DNA from: an uncultured Capnocytophaga sp.
GTDB taxonomy: Bacteria > Bacteroidota > Bacteroidia > Flavobacteriales > Flavobacteriaceae
Direction: 5' to 3'
Length of the DNA: 16,548 bases
Assembly (NCBI RefSeq): GCF_938029845.1
Contig: NZ_CALHGG010000095.1
Coordinates: forward strand, 1-16,548
The notes under the pieces are model-generated. The model was not told the origin of the DNA. It worked only from the letters and a program-made list of their open reading frames with translations, and ran no database searches. Positions within the stretch are counted from its first letter, which is position 1; every line of letters starts with the position of its first letter. Below are positions 5,887 through 13,999 of the stretch, piece by piece. Both the position numbers and the translations under genes were made by a program.

Positions 5887-7511
5887 TAATTTTCTGTTTT
5901 AGGTATTAGTTTTTCTTCTATAAGGTCTATTTCTTCAGATTTTATACCCCGAATAGGCGTAAGTTGTATATTTTTCTCATCTTCAGGAAAAATATCATTC
6001 TTGCTGAGTATCATTTCATCACCACGCCAATTAAAATTAGGGAAGCGAAGTTCCTCTTTGCTGATTTTATCTTCTGGATAGATGCCTCCATCTACATTTT
6101 TATAGAAAACGATAGTTTCTATTTGCTGGCTTGGGGCAAAATCTATACGAATTTGGCTACATTTGGACTTGTTAATCCCCACGGGCAGATTTTGGTCGTT
6201 ATATACATAATAAATAACCTCCGTATTCTGATACAAATTTACGTTATTTAATTTGTTTTCACGAAACTTTCCTTTTAAAATTTTTCCTTTCACTTGGTTA
6301 AAGCCGGTACCTAAGGTATCTTTCTCTATAAGAAAGGCGTTGTCAAATACTTTAAGGGTATCTAGTTTTTCAGTTTGGGTATTGGCTAAGATATGGATAT
6401 TATCTCCTGTCATTTGGCTTTTACCACTCCAAATAATAGGTTTCCCAATGAGTTTCGTAAGGCCTGTTGTTTGGCTGGAGTGAATAGAATCACACTTACC
6501 CTGAATGTCCGATTTGTATATACGAGCACCTGTATAGGCACGTACAATGCGAGCCCCTGTTTTCCCCGTTACCATGATGCGCTTGGCATGAATGTAGATA
6601 GAATCTTTCCCTTTTTCTACCTCACTGATAACTAGTGCTTTTTTGGTGATATACATAGAGTCCTGTGCTTTATGTACCTCGCCATAGTGCCCCTTGACTA
6701 GGGTCTTATTGATAGTATCTCGGATAATAATATTGTTGGTAGCCGAGGCAAAACTCTTAGAATTATCAAAATAAAGACTATCTCCAGTAAGCAGTTTGTT
6801 GGCATAGTCTATACGTGCATGATCCATGAAGTAACCCTTCTCTGCTTTGGTGTCATAGTAGCCTTTTTCTCCATAGGCAATGTAATCCTTCCCAGTAATA
6901 GTAGTGGGACCAAACATGTAGATATGTCCGGTGGCATGGTAATAATCCAAGGTTAGTGAATTGACCTCAAAATCCGCATTGGTGATTTTTACTTGGGTAG
7001 TGAATTGGCTCTTCCTAGGGGCAACAAAGTAGCGTCCTTCCTTGCTGGTGAGTACATTCTCCTCATCGGAGATTTTCCCATGGTTTAGGTAGTAAGCTTG
7101 CTGGGTATTGCGATCAAAGAAGAGTTCTTGAGTTTCAAGGGTCATCTTTTCATTGCGTAGCTTTACATTGTCTTTGGCAATAGCTATTTTTGTATCTCCA
7201 TTGTATTCTATAAATTCACTATTCATCTTCAGTGAGTCTCCCTGCTGAATGAAAACTTCTCCAAAGGCCTTCACTTGATTGGTTTTCTGGTAGAGTACAG
7301 CCACATCACACCAGATATCCATACCTTGGTGGCGGAATTGTACCTTGCGCTCCTCATCAGAATTAAAAATGGTAGCCCCAGGGTACTTATCATTATCAAT
7401 AGTAAGGGTACCCGCATAGACAATTTCTATCTGTCTAGGCGCAGTATCCTGTGCATAAGAGACTGATAATAAGAGGAAAAAGGTGATAAATAGATAATAT
7501 ATTTTTGACAT
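5886..7511 (-). CDS. OstA-like (LptA/LptD N-domain) LPS-transport protein
   Basis: This 541-aa protein has a classic signal peptide (MSKIYYLFITFFLLLSVSYA, cleavage after A20, then QDTA). The mature part is built of repeated short beta-strands of the OstA type, e.g. VKAFGEVFIQQGDSLKM, TLETQELFFDR, LTGDSLYFDN, MTGDNIHILA. These form a beta-jellyroll ladder that carries LPS across the periplasm. At this length it resembles the Bacteroidota OstA-like proteins with two OstA-type stretches rather than the small LptA (about 185 aa) of Proteobacteria. The start at 7511 is chosen because the signal peptide begins there and a good -7 box at 7545-7552 lies just upstream; a longer reading to 7604 would pass through the promoter and the terminator of the next gene. 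It is first in the operon with the methyltransferase-like gene, pyrR and pyrB. Confidence 0.82.
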   Translation of the reverse strand: MSKIYYLFITFFLLLSVSYAQDTAPRQIEIVYAGTLTIDNDKYPGATIFNSDEERKVQFRHQGMDIWCDVAVLYQKTNQVKAFGEVFIQQGDSLKMNSEFIEYNGDTKIAIAKDNVKLRNEKMTLETQELFFDRNTQQAYYLNHGKISDEENVLTSKEGRYFVAPRKSQFTTQVKITNADFEVNSLTLDYYHATGHIYMFGPTTITGKDYIAYGEKGYYDTKAEKGYFMDHARIDYANKLLTGDSLYFDNSKSFASATNNIIIRDTINKTLVKGHYGEVHKAQDSMYITKKALVISEVEKGKDSIYIHAKRIMVTGKTGARIVRAYTGARIYKSDIQGKCDSIHSSQTTGLTKLIGKPIIWSGKSQMTGDNIHILANTQTEKLDTLKVFDNAFLIEKDTLGTGFNQVKGKILKGKFRENKLNNVNLYQNTEVIYYVYNDQNLPVGINKSKCSQIRIDFAPSQQIETIVFYKNVDGGIYPEDKISKEELRFPNFNWRGDEMILSKNDIFPEDEKNIQLTPIRGIKSEEIDLIEEKLIPKTEN

Positions 7512-7544
7512 AAAGGGTCTTGTCCTAATGATAAGAATTTTGTG

Positions 7545-7552
7545 CAAAGATA
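7545..7552 (-). promoter_or_regulatory. -7 box of the OstA-like/pyrR/pyrB operon
   Basis: TATCTTTG on the minus strand is an exact TAnnTTTG match, 33 nt before the chosen start at 7511. No TTG is found at the -33 position; T-rich sequence stands there instead. It is the only good promoter candidate for the four-gene operon and decides the start codon. Confidence 0.65.
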
Positions 7553-7585
7553 CATATTTAAGTGTGAAATGAAAAGTGAAAAGTG

Positions 7586-7621
7586 AAAAAAAAGAGGACA
7601 CCAATAAGGTGCCTCTTTTTT
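7586..7621 (-). terminator. Intrinsic terminator of the TonB-dependent receptor gene
   Basis: The stem has GGCACC paired with GGTG(T)CC plus a 5-nt loop (7603-7607), with one bulged A at 7598, extended by an A/T run to about 13 bp. On the minus strand it ends in TCTTTTTTTT. It lies 98 nt beyond the receptor stop and 34 nt upstream of the next operon's -7 box, insulating the two. Confidence 0.85.
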
Positions 7622-7718
7622 ACAGAAACGATATTTGGATAAAAGAATCTTTCTTTTTCAATGGTCAGTAGTCAGGGATCAACAATTCGTTTGTTTTGAC
7701 GATTGATTGCATGAATAA

Positions 7719-10115
7719 TTAATCCAGTGATAATGTTAGCCCCATAAAGAAAGTGCGAGGGTGTTGTGGCCCATAGATGTAATCTGCATCACGATCCTTG
7801 CCCTTGTCAAAATCTTTCTGATATTGGTCAAAGATATTTTTCACACCTGCAAATATTTCCAATTTGTAATTGTCTTTTAGAGTGAAGGTATAGGCAGCTC
7901 TTAGGTTCTGTTCGTAGAAATTGGGTGATTTCACAAGGATTTGTTCTCCTGATTCAGCATCAATGATATGAGGTACATACATCTGTCCTGTGAATACACC
8001 GTTGTAGCTTAGCTTAAGCGGGGCAATAGGATTGTAGGATAGGGTAGTGTAGCCATATAAGTCAGGGGAGCGCATAACACGGTCGGAAGTGACTTTTTTC
8101 GGAGAAGAAGCGTCTTCATTTTCCCAAATGGTTTGCTCTTCAGAGAATCGAGATTGTTGGTAGGTAAGTCCTGTTTGCCATACCCATTGGGAACCAAAGG
8201 CAAAATTAGCTTCTACATTTGCTCCCATGATATGTAGCTGGTCGGTAGCATTGGTTTTTAGTTTATGTTTGATATTTCCTATATCAGTAAGGTCTTGATT
8301 GATAAAACGGTTATTGATAAGGGTGTAAAAACCTTCCAAGATAAGATTGGCCTGAGTATTTCCTTCTCTTTGGGTATAGTTAAGAGAAGCTGTATAGCTG
8401 TTAGAGGTCTCACTAGTAAGATCTTTGTCTAATTCTACAAAAATAGGGTTTCCGTCCAACACCTCAGTATGTAGATCTTCATCAAAGGCCTGTGGAGCAC
8501 GATAGCCTTGGGCAAAGGAACCACGGAGCTTGAGGGTCTCACTTAGATCATACATGGCTGTAAGGCGAGGGACAAACTTGGATATCTGTTTGTTAGATTC
8601 CTTATTTACTCCCCCGAAGAGGTAGTTACCCTTTATATCTAGATAATCATAGCGGCTACCTCCTAGTAGGGTGAGCTTCTTCAGTGGGTTCCATTCCACT
8701 TGTAGGTAGTTCCCATAGGTGCGTACTACTTGATCCACAGAGCGGTTTTGACCTACATAATTGTCGTTTACTTTGTCGTACTTATATTCACTTCCCAAGG
8801 AAAGATTCAGTTCAGGAGAAATGCTGTAGGCGTATTGAGCCCCTCCTACTCCTACCAACTCGGTAGTATGTCCATATTTGGCCAATGCTTTGAAATATTC
8901 CTCTTTGTCCTCATTGGTAAGAGCATCAAACTCATCTTTGCTATTAACGGCATAGCCTAAGCCTCCACCATAATATCCATCCCTATCAGTATATTGAGCG
9001 GAAGTGTATAGGGAAAACTTATGGGCAAGGTCTTCAGAGAATCTCTCATAGGAGAGGTCTCCTGCTACAATGCGGTGACGTAATTGTTCAGTAATATCCG
9101 ATTCGTGAGGTAATAAGTCAAATTTGTCTCCTCCACGACGGAACTCATTGATACTGTTTAGGTTGAGCTTTATTTTATTGTTTTCATCAGGATTCCAGAA
9201 AGCATCTGCTCCGAAGGTAGTGTTGTGTAGTTTGGTGATTTCCGAATAGCCGTCATCATTGGAGTCGTAGGGCTTACGGTTGCGTTGGTAAGCAAAGAGG
9301 GTAAGCCCTTTGTCGAAATCTTCCGAAACAACAGAAGTGTTGGCAAAGAGGGTATTATCAGGGCTTCCGTCCTTCATTAGGGAGAGACTGTTGCCTATCA
9401 TGAATGTATTATGAGTAGGATCTTTGGTAAGGATATTCACGGTGCCCCCTATGGCATTACCTCCATAGAGTACTGAGCCTGCTCCTCTGACCACCTCTAC
9501 ACGGTCAATCATATTGGCAGGAATCATCTCCAAGCCATATACCCCTGCCAAGGAAGAGAATACAGAACGTCCATTGATTAAGATTTGTGAGTAAGAACCT
9601 TCCAAACCATTGATGCGTAATTGGTTAAATCCGCAATTCTGGCAGTTTGTTTCAGTACGTAGTCCAGGGGTGAAGTTAAGCCCTTCGGCAAGACTCAGTG
9701 ATTGGGTAGTCTCGAAAATATGTCCTGTAACTTTGCTCACCACCACAGGAGATTTGTATTGTGGAATAATATTACGTGTAGCGGTAACCACTACTTGATC
9801 AATCTCTAGCAAGTCCTTCTGCAAGTTGAAATTTTGAGTGATTGTCTCTCCTTCTGAAAGGGTAAGTGCTTGGTTGATGGTCTTGAAACCCACCGAGGAG
9901 ATAGTAAGCTGATATTCCCCAGCAGGCACCTTAACAGTGTACTCTCCAGAGGCTTTGCTGCTGGTGCCTTTTACTTCTCTTCCTTTGCGAAGAATTACAT
10001 CTGCTCCTAGAATAGGTTTTCCTTCGGCAGTAATCTTTCCCTTAAAAGTAGCTTGTTGTGCTACTGCCAATATAGGGAAAAGAAAAAACATCATACGATA
10101 AATGATAGTTCTCAT
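7719..10115 (-). CDS. TonB-dependent outer-membrane receptor with CarboxypepD_reg-like domain
   Basis: This is a complete 798-aa active-transport receptor. A signal peptide ends at about A19 (LAVA|QQ). Residues 22-100 form the carboxypeptidase-regulatory-like beta-sandwich found on many Bacteroidota receptors (GKITAEGKPILGADVIL...GEYQLTISSVGF). The TonB-box-like stretch DQVVVTATR is at 106-114. The plug covers about 120-230, with QLRINGLEGSYSQILINGR (165-183) and VEVVRGAGSVLYGGNAIGGT (207-226). The barrel follows to a terminal strand FFMGLTLSLD with the FAGVKNIFDQYQ hairpin before it. Cys158 and Cys161 make an NCQNCGF motif in the plug. I recall this motif from a Bacteroidota receptor clade resembling the siderophore, heme or cobalamin type (FepA/BtuB-like); the substrate is not decided. 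No SusD partner is adjacent, so a glycan system is unlikely. The gene is alone, with its own promoter and terminator. Confidence 0.93.
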   Translation of the reverse strand: MRTIIYRMMFFLFPILAVAQQATFKGKITAEGKPILGADVILRKGREVKGTSSKASGEYTVKVPAGEYQLTISSVGFKTINQALTLSEGETITQNFNLQKDLLEIDQVVVTATRNIIPQYKSPVVVSKVTGHIFETTQSLSLAEGLNFTPGLRTETNCQNCGFNQLRINGLEGSYSQILINGRSVFSSLAGVYGLEMIPANMIDRVEVVRGAGSVLYGGNAIGGTVNILTKDPTHNTFMIGNSLSLMKDGSPDNTLFANTSVVSEDFDKGLTLFAYQRNRKPYDSNDDGYSEITKLHNTTFGADAFWNPDENNKIKLNLNSINEFRRGGDKFDLLPHESDITEQLRHRIVAGDLSYERFSEDLAHKFSLYTSAQYTDRDGYYGGGLGYAVNSKDEFDALTNEDKEEYFKALAKYGHTTELVGVGGAQYAYSISPELNLSLGSEYKYDKVNDNYVGQNRSVDQVVRTYGNYLQVEWNPLKKLTLLGGSRYDYLDIKGNYLFGGVNKESNKQISKFVPRLTAMYDLSETLKLRGSFAQGYRAPQAFDEDLHTEVLDGNPIFVELDKDLTSETSNSYTASLNYTQREGNTQANLILEGFYTLINNRFINQDLTDIGNIKHKLKTNATDQLHIMGANVEANFAFGSQWVWQTGLTYQQSRFSEEQTIWENEDASSPKKVTSDRVMRSPDLYGYTTLSYNPIAPLKLSYNGVFTGQMYVPHIIDAESGEQILVKSPNFYEQNLRAAYTFTLKDNYKLEIFAGVKNIFDQYQKDFDKGKDRDADYIYGPQHPRTFFMGLTLSLD

Positions 10116-10154
10116 GTCTAAAATTTTATTGTAAAAAGGTGTTTAAATTTTAGG

Positions 10155-10184
10155 CAAAGGTAAAAAATATTTTTTATATACCAA
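10155..10184 (-). promoter_or_regulatory. Full -33/-7 promoter of the TonB-dependent receptor gene
   Basis: On the minus strand, TTG (10184-10182) is followed by exactly 19 nt and then TACCTTTG (10162-10155), the textbook flavobacterial TTG-N19-TAnnTTTG arrangement. The transcript would start about 30-35 nt before the ATG at 10115. It is one of the two best-matching promoters in the window. Confidence 0.8.
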
Positions 10185-10263
10185 AGAAAAATAAAAATTA
10201 TTTTTAATTCATTCTAAATAGCCGTTTTTTAGCTAGTAATGGATATAAGCAAAGGGAAATTCG

Positions 10264-10286
10264 TTTGTAATTGTACAATTTACAAG
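10264..10286. promoter_or_regulatory. Palindromic operator-like site upstream of the receptor gene
   Basis: A perfect 12-bp palindrome AATTGTACAATT (10269-10280) is flanked by TTGT and ACAA half-arms, with one extra T on the right side. It lies about 80 bp upstream of the receptor -33 element and has no T-tract, so it is not a terminator. It may be a regulator site, but no known consensus fits that I can name. Confidence 0.4.
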
Positions 10287-10321
10287 TGATTTTCCTTGTC
10301 TCAATTTGTGATAGGTAAGCA

Positions 10322-10354
10322 ATAAAAAGGCTGCTCTGAAAAGAACAGCCCTTT
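10322..10354 (-). terminator. Intrinsic terminator of the purC-purD operon
   Basis: The stem pairs AAAGGCTG with CAGCC(C)TTT around an inner TCT/AGA helix and a 4-nt loop (GAAA on plus, TTTC on minus), with one internal mismatch. On the minus strand it ends in CCTTTTTATT. It lies 30 nt after the purD stop. The 268-bp gap 10116-10383 otherwise holds the receptor promoter, the palindrome at 10264-10286 and plain AT-rich sequence. Confidence 0.75.
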
Positions 10355-10383
10355 AGTATAATTTATATTTGGTGGAAAAGAAA

Positions 10384-11655
10384 TTACAAATCCATACCAA
10401 TATCTTTTCGGCAATACATATTTTCAAAAGATATTTTTTCGATACGGCTATATGATTTTTTTAGAGCCTCCTTAAAATCATCGGCTAAGGAAGTGATGGC
10501 AAGTACACGACCTCCTGCAGTGAGTACTTCTCCGTCTTTTTCTCGAGTACCTGCATGGAAGATGATACTTTCGCCCTCTTGTTGAAGTCCTGAGATGACT
10601 TTTCCTTTCTCGTACTCCTCCGGATAACCTCCTGAGACGATCATTACAGTGGTGGCACTTCTGGGATCTATGGAGAGAGAGCAATCTTTGAGTTTTCCTT
10701 TGGCGGTGGCTTCTAACAGTGATACCAAGTCGGTTTGTAGTCGTGGGAGTACTACCTCAGTTTCAGGGTCACCCATACGTACATTGTACTCAATTACATA
10801 AGGATCATCTCCAACCTTGATAAGACCAATAAAGACAAAACCACGATAGGTGATTTGCTCCTTTTTGAGCCCCTCTATGGTAGGTTTTATGATTCGCTCT
10901 TCTATTTTCTGCATAAAAGCTTCATTGGCAAAAGGAACCGGAGAAACAGCTCCCATACCTCCTGTGTTCAGTCCAGTATCTCCTTCTCCTATACGTTTAT
11001 AGTCCTTGGCGGTAGGGAGTACTTTGTAGCTTTCCCCATCGGTTAGTACGAAGCAACTTAGCTCTATTCCCTTGAGAAATTCTTCAATAACTACTTTTTG
11101 GCTAGCTGTACCAAATTTTTCCTCAAGAAGCATGCGTTTAAGTTCTGCTTGGGCTTCTTGAAGGTTCTCCAAGATGACCACACCCTTTCCTGCGGCAAGA
11201 CCGTCAGCCTTAAGTACATAGGGGGCTTTCATGCTCTCTAGAAAGCGCAATCCTTCCTCTATAGTATCTTTGGTAAAACTAGCATAGCGAGCGGTAGGGA
11301 TATGATGGCGCTGCATGAATTCTTTGGCAAACTCCTTACTTCCTTCAAGAGTAGCTCCCTTTTGAGAGGGGCCTACAATGGGTATTTGCGAAAGTGCGGT
11401 ATCTTGTGCAAAGAAATCTACAATTCCCTTGACCAAAGGCTCTTCTGGACCTACTACAACCAAAGAAATTTGTTTGCTTAAACAAAACTCCTTAATTTTT
11501 GGAAAATCAGTAGCGTCCATGGCTACATTTTCTCCCTCAAGGGCAGTACCTGCATTACCTGGGGCTATATAGAGTTGCTTACAGCGAGGGCTGCGGGAGA
11601 GTAAGTAGGCAAAAGCGTGTTCCCTACCTCCTGAACCTAACAAAAGTATATTCAT
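10384..11655 (-). CDS. purD: Phosphoribosylamine--glycine ligase
   Basis: This 423-aa ATP-grasp enzyme joins glycine to phosphoribosylamine, step 2 of de novo purine synthesis. It shows the N-terminal Rossmann loop LLGSGGREHA (5-14), APGNAGT (31-37) and GPEEPLVKG (69-77). The ATP-grasp nucleotide site is KADGLAAGKGVVI (149-161), with LNTGGMGAVSP (229-239) and the metal/phosphate block EYNVRMGDPETE (289-300). Length is typical of the monofunctional bacterial enzyme, and no purM or purN fusion is present. It follows purC with a 36-nt gap, so the two purine genes form an operon even though their steps (2 and 8 by the usual count) are not consecutive. The transcript ends at 10322-10354. Confidence 0.97.
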   Translation of the reverse strand: MNILLLGSGGREHAFAYLLSRSPRCKQLYIAPGNAGTALEGENVAMDATDFPKIKEFCLSKQISLVVVGPEEPLVKGIVDFFAQDTALSQIPIVGPSQKGATLEGSKEFAKEFMQRHHIPTARYASFTKDTIEEGLRFLESMKAPYVLKADGLAAGKGVVILENLQEAQAELKRMLLEEKFGTASQKVVIEEFLKGIELSCFVLTDGESYKVLPTAKDYKRIGEGDTGLNTGGMGAVSPVPFANEAFMQKIEERIIKPTIEGLKKEQITYRGFVFIGLIKVGDDPYVIEYNVRMGDPETEVVLPRLQTDLVSLLEATAKGKLKDCSLSIDPRSATTVMIVSGGYPEEYEKGKVISGLQQEGESIIFHAGTREKDGEVLTAGGRVLAITSLADDFKEALKKSYSRIEKISFENMYCRKDIGMDL

Positions 11656-11691
11656 TTCAATTGAAAAAATTAAGAGTGAATAGTGAAAATA

Positions 11692-12645
11692 TTATAGTAA
11701 GCTGTGTAAGTACTCGCTTACATTTTTATAAATGCGTTCTTGTATATTAGTGGTATCGGACTTGATGAATTTTTTACCTAAGAGATGCTCATATAGCTCT
11801 ATATAGCGCTCGGAGATAGAAGTTACATGGGTATCAGTCATTTCAGGTACTTGTTCTCCTTCTCGTCCTTGGAAACCATTTTCTATAAGCCACTGGCGTA
11901 CAAACTCTTTAGAGAGTTGTCTTTGAGGTTCTCCCTTCTCTAGGCGTTCTTGATAACCTTCTGCATAGAAATAGCGGGAGGAGTCAGGAGTATGTACTTC
12001 ATCGATAAGTACCACAACGCCATCTTTAGTTTTACCAAACTCATATTTGGTATCCACTAGGATAAGCCCTTTCTCACGGGCCAACTCACTACCGCGCTTG
12101 AAGAGAGCATAAGTATATCGTTCCATAAGGGCATAGTCCTCAGCTGAAACGATTCCTCTTTTGAGAATGTCCTCACGGGAGATATCCTCATCGTGAGTGC
12201 CATTGTCTGCTTTGGTAGAAGGAGTAATAATAGGGGAGGGTAGGGGAGCATTCTCTACAAGTCCCTCAGGCAGGGGTACTCCACAGAGGGTACGCTTTCC
12301 TGCCTTGTATTCACGGGCGGCATGTCCTGCCAAGTAACCACGTATAACCATCTCCACCTTTAGGGGCTCGCAGCGGAGACCTACCGACACATTGGGGTCT
12401 GGAGTATCCAATAGCCAATTGGGGACTATGTCTTTTGTTAGCTGCAAGTTTTCACTGGCTATTTGGTTAAGAATTTGCCCCTTGTAAGGGATTCCTTTAG
12501 GTAGAATAACGTCAAAAGCGGAAAGTCTATCAGTGGCTACCATTACCAGAAGGTCGTCTCCTATAGTATATACATCACGTACCTTTCCTTTGTAAACAGT
12601 TTTTTGATTTTCAAAAGTAAAATCAGTAGAGGTAATACTGTTCAT
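11692..12645 (-). CDS. purC: Phosphoribosylaminoimidazole-succinocarboxamide (SAICAR) synthase
   Basis: This 317-aa ATP-dependent ligase couples aspartate to CAIR in purine synthesis. Motifs include GKVRDVY (20-26), [10 protein letters not shown] (37-46), [13 protein letters not shown] (97-109), then [22 protein letters not shown] and [13 protein letters not shown]. It is of the longer type (about 300 aa, as in fungi and many Bacteroidota) rather than the 240-aa E. coli type. The start at 12645 (MNSITSTDF) is preferred over an in-frame ATG at 12666, because the latter falls inside the -7 box at 12664-12671. It is the first gene of the purC-purD operon. Confidence 0.96.
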   Translation of the reverse strand: MNSITSTDFTFENQKTVYKGKVRDVYTIGDDLLVMVATDRLSAFDVILPKGIPYKGQILNQIASENLQLTKDIVPNWLLDTPDPNVSVGLRCEPLKVEMVIRGYLAGHAAREYKAGKRTLCGVPLPEGLVENAPLPSPIITPSTKADNGTHDEDISREDILKRGIVSAEDYALMERYTYALFKRGSELAREKGLILVDTKYEFGKTKDGVVVLIDEVHTPDSSRYFYAEGYQERLEKGEPQRQLSKEFVRQWLIENGFQGREGEQVPEMTDTHVTSISERYIELYEHLLGKKFIKSDTTNIQERIYKNVSEYLHSLL

Positions 12646-12663
12646 AAGTATAAATTTTTTCCG

Positions 12664-12671
12664 CAAATATA
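12664..12671 (-). promoter_or_regulatory. -7 box of the purC-purD operon
   Basis: TATATTTG on the minus strand is an exact TAnnTTTG match, 18 nt before the start codon. It lies within a 17-nt core (12663-12679) that is identical to the HU promoter core. No TTG is found 19 nt upstream. No purine riboswitch or PurR-like palindrome is visible. Confidence 0.65.
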
Positions 12672-12703
12672 CGAATAAAAATTAATAAATAATCGCCTAA
12701 GGG

Positions 12704-12734
12704 CAAAAAAAAGAGGTACATTGCTGCACCTCTT
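12704..12734 (-). terminator. Intrinsic terminator of the lipocalin-like/OmpA-like operon
   Basis: A 10-bp stem with one mismatch (12711-12720 with 12725-12734, loop TTGC) is followed on the minus strand by CTCTTTTTTTTGCCC. It lies 37 nt beyond the stop of the OmpA-like gene and upstream of the purC promoter. On the plus strand there is no T-tract, so it works in one direction. Confidence 0.85.
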
Positions 12735-12771
12735 CAAATAGAATAACTAAAACAATAATAACTATGAAAAT

Positions 12772-13467
12772 TTACTGTTGAGCTTGTTTTTTTGCATCTT
12801 CCTTCATTTTTTCATTAGGAACGATAGCGATGTTTACACGACGGTTCTTGGCACGTCCTTCTTCAGTAGCATTGTCATAAGCAGGTTGGGTAGCTCCGAA
12901 CCACTTAGTAGTAAAGCGAGAAGCATTCAGTCCGTTAGAAGTAAAGAAGTTAGTAACTGCTTTAGCACGTCTTTCGGAAAGTCCCATGTTATAGGCAGCT
13001 TTTCCTTTGCTGTCAGTATGTCCAGCTACAATTACGTTGGTATCAGGATATTCCTTAAGTACACTTACCATTTTGTTGAGCAGAGTTTTAGCTTCATCGG
13101 TAAGATCTGCCTTATTGAAAGCAAAGGTAACCCCACTTTTTTCATCAAAGGTAACCACGATACCGTCATCTACACGTTTTACTTCAGCACCAGGAATTTC
13201 TTCTTCAATTTTTTTGGCTTGTCTGTCCATTTGGTTTCCAATAATGGCACCTGCAGCCCCTCCTACAGCGGTACCAATAACAGCACCGAGTTCACTATTG
13301 CCTCCGCTACCTACATTGTTACCAAGAATAGCCCCAAGGATAGCTCCACTGGCAGCTCCAATTACAGCACCACGCTGTGTCTTGTTGGAATTATTAATCG
13401 CTTCACAGCCTACAAAAAGTAAGCCAGCTACTAGAAATAGAGTTATGTTTTTGAATACTTTTGTCAT
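12772..13467 (-). CDS. OmpA-family lipoprotein with glycine-zipper domain
   Basis: This 231-aa protein has an SPII signal with lipobox LFVGC (Cys21). Residues 32-78 are a glycine-zipper segment (GAVIGAASGAILGAILG... GAVIGTAVGGAAGAIIG), two Gly/Ala-rich hairpins that may insert in or pack against the membrane. Residues about 103-215 are an OmpA C-terminal peptidoglycan-binding domain: FAFNKADLTDEA, AGHTDSKG with D152, LSERRAKAV with R167, and GRAKNRRVNI near the end, holding diaminopimelate. The layout resembles YiaD/Pal-type lipoproteins that tie the outer membrane to the cell wall. It follows the lipocalin-like gene with an 11-nt gap, in one operon. A Lys/Gln-rich tail ends the protein. YiaD-like naming is only by layout, so I give no symbol. 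Confidence 0.9.
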   Translation of the reverse strand: MTKVFKNITLFLVAGLLFVGCEAINNSNKTQRGAVIGAASGAILGAILGNNVGSGGNSELGAVIGTAVGGAAGAIIGNQMDRQAKKIEEEIPGAEVKRVDDGIVVTFDEKSGVTFAFNKADLTDEAKTLLNKMVSVLKEYPDTNVIVAGHTDSKGKAAYNMGLSERRAKAVTNFFTSNGLNASRFTTKWFGATQPAYDNATEEGRAKNRRVNIAIVPNEKMKEDAKKQAQQ

Positions 13468-13478
13468 AGATAATTATT

Positions 13479-13979
13479 TTAATTTTTTGTAAAGTTCATA
13501 GTGATTACGAAAGGCTTGCCATCTACACGTACGGTTTGTTCCCAACGCATCTCATTTTCAGAAAGGTAAGCCAAGTGTAAGCGTACGCCCGCATTGGTTT
13601 CGGATTGGTACTTTTCGTTGGTAGGCTTTAGCAAGAAGTCATAATACCCTGTGGATTTGTCTATCTCCTGTACAGTGAAGATAAAATGACGGTCTCCTCC
13701 TGCGCATCCAGTGTTGTTAATAGCATAGATACCTCGATAGTTGTTAGGAACAAATTTCCAATAACTTCCTTCGAAGCATTCTTTGGAAGTGTCATTTAGC
13801 AAGGTGATTTCATACTTGCCTTTTTCATTATAGGTAACAGAAGAGAGTGTCCATTCTCCTTTGATTACTTTGTTGGCTTGGCGTGTACCTTGAGTACTTT
13901 TAGCAATAGTACCTTGTGTCTTACAAGAAACTACGGCAAGACCGAGCATGAGTAAAAAAAGTACTTTTTTCATAAGCAT
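13479..13979 (-). CDS. Lipocalin-like lipoprotein
   Basis: This is a 166-aa protein with an SPII signal; the lipobox AVVSC gives Cys19 if translation starts at 13979, or Cys17 from the second Met at 13973. Both starts are possible because no Shine-Dalgarno is used; the two-codon difference does not change the mature protein. After a Thr/Gln/Lys-rich linker, the core begins with VIKGEWTLSSVTY and alternates beta-strands ending in VRVDGKPFVITMNFTKN. This is the pattern of the small lipocalin-like domain proteins common in Bacteroidota. Two further cysteines (in SKECFEG and TGCAGG) could form a disulphide. Ligand and role are unknown. It is first in the operon with the OmpA-like lipoprotein, which hints at an envelope role. 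Confidence 0.7.
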   Translation of the reverse strand: MLMKKVLFLLMLGLAVVSCKTQGTIAKSTQGTRQANKVIKGEWTLSSVTYNEKGKYEITLLNDTSKECFEGSYWKFVPNNYRGIYAINNTGCAGGDRHFIFTVQEIDKSTGYYDFLLKPTNEKYQSETNAGVRLHLAYLSENEMRWEQTVRVDGKPFVITMNFTKN

Positions 13980-13999
13980 GTTATTATACGTTTTGGGGG

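Noticed and set aside
7512..7604. Longer N-terminus of the OstA-like protein starting at 7604
   Set aside because: It would begin inside the preceding terminator and pass through the -7 box, and would bury the signal peptide that begins at 7511.
12778..13492. Long antisense frames (214 and 161 codons) opposite the OmpA-like lipoprotein
   Set aside because: They arise from the Gly/Ala-rich codon use of the glycine zipper. The sense frame has lipobox, domain motifs, promoter and terminator, while the antisense frames have Ser/Thr/Pro-rich translations without motifs.
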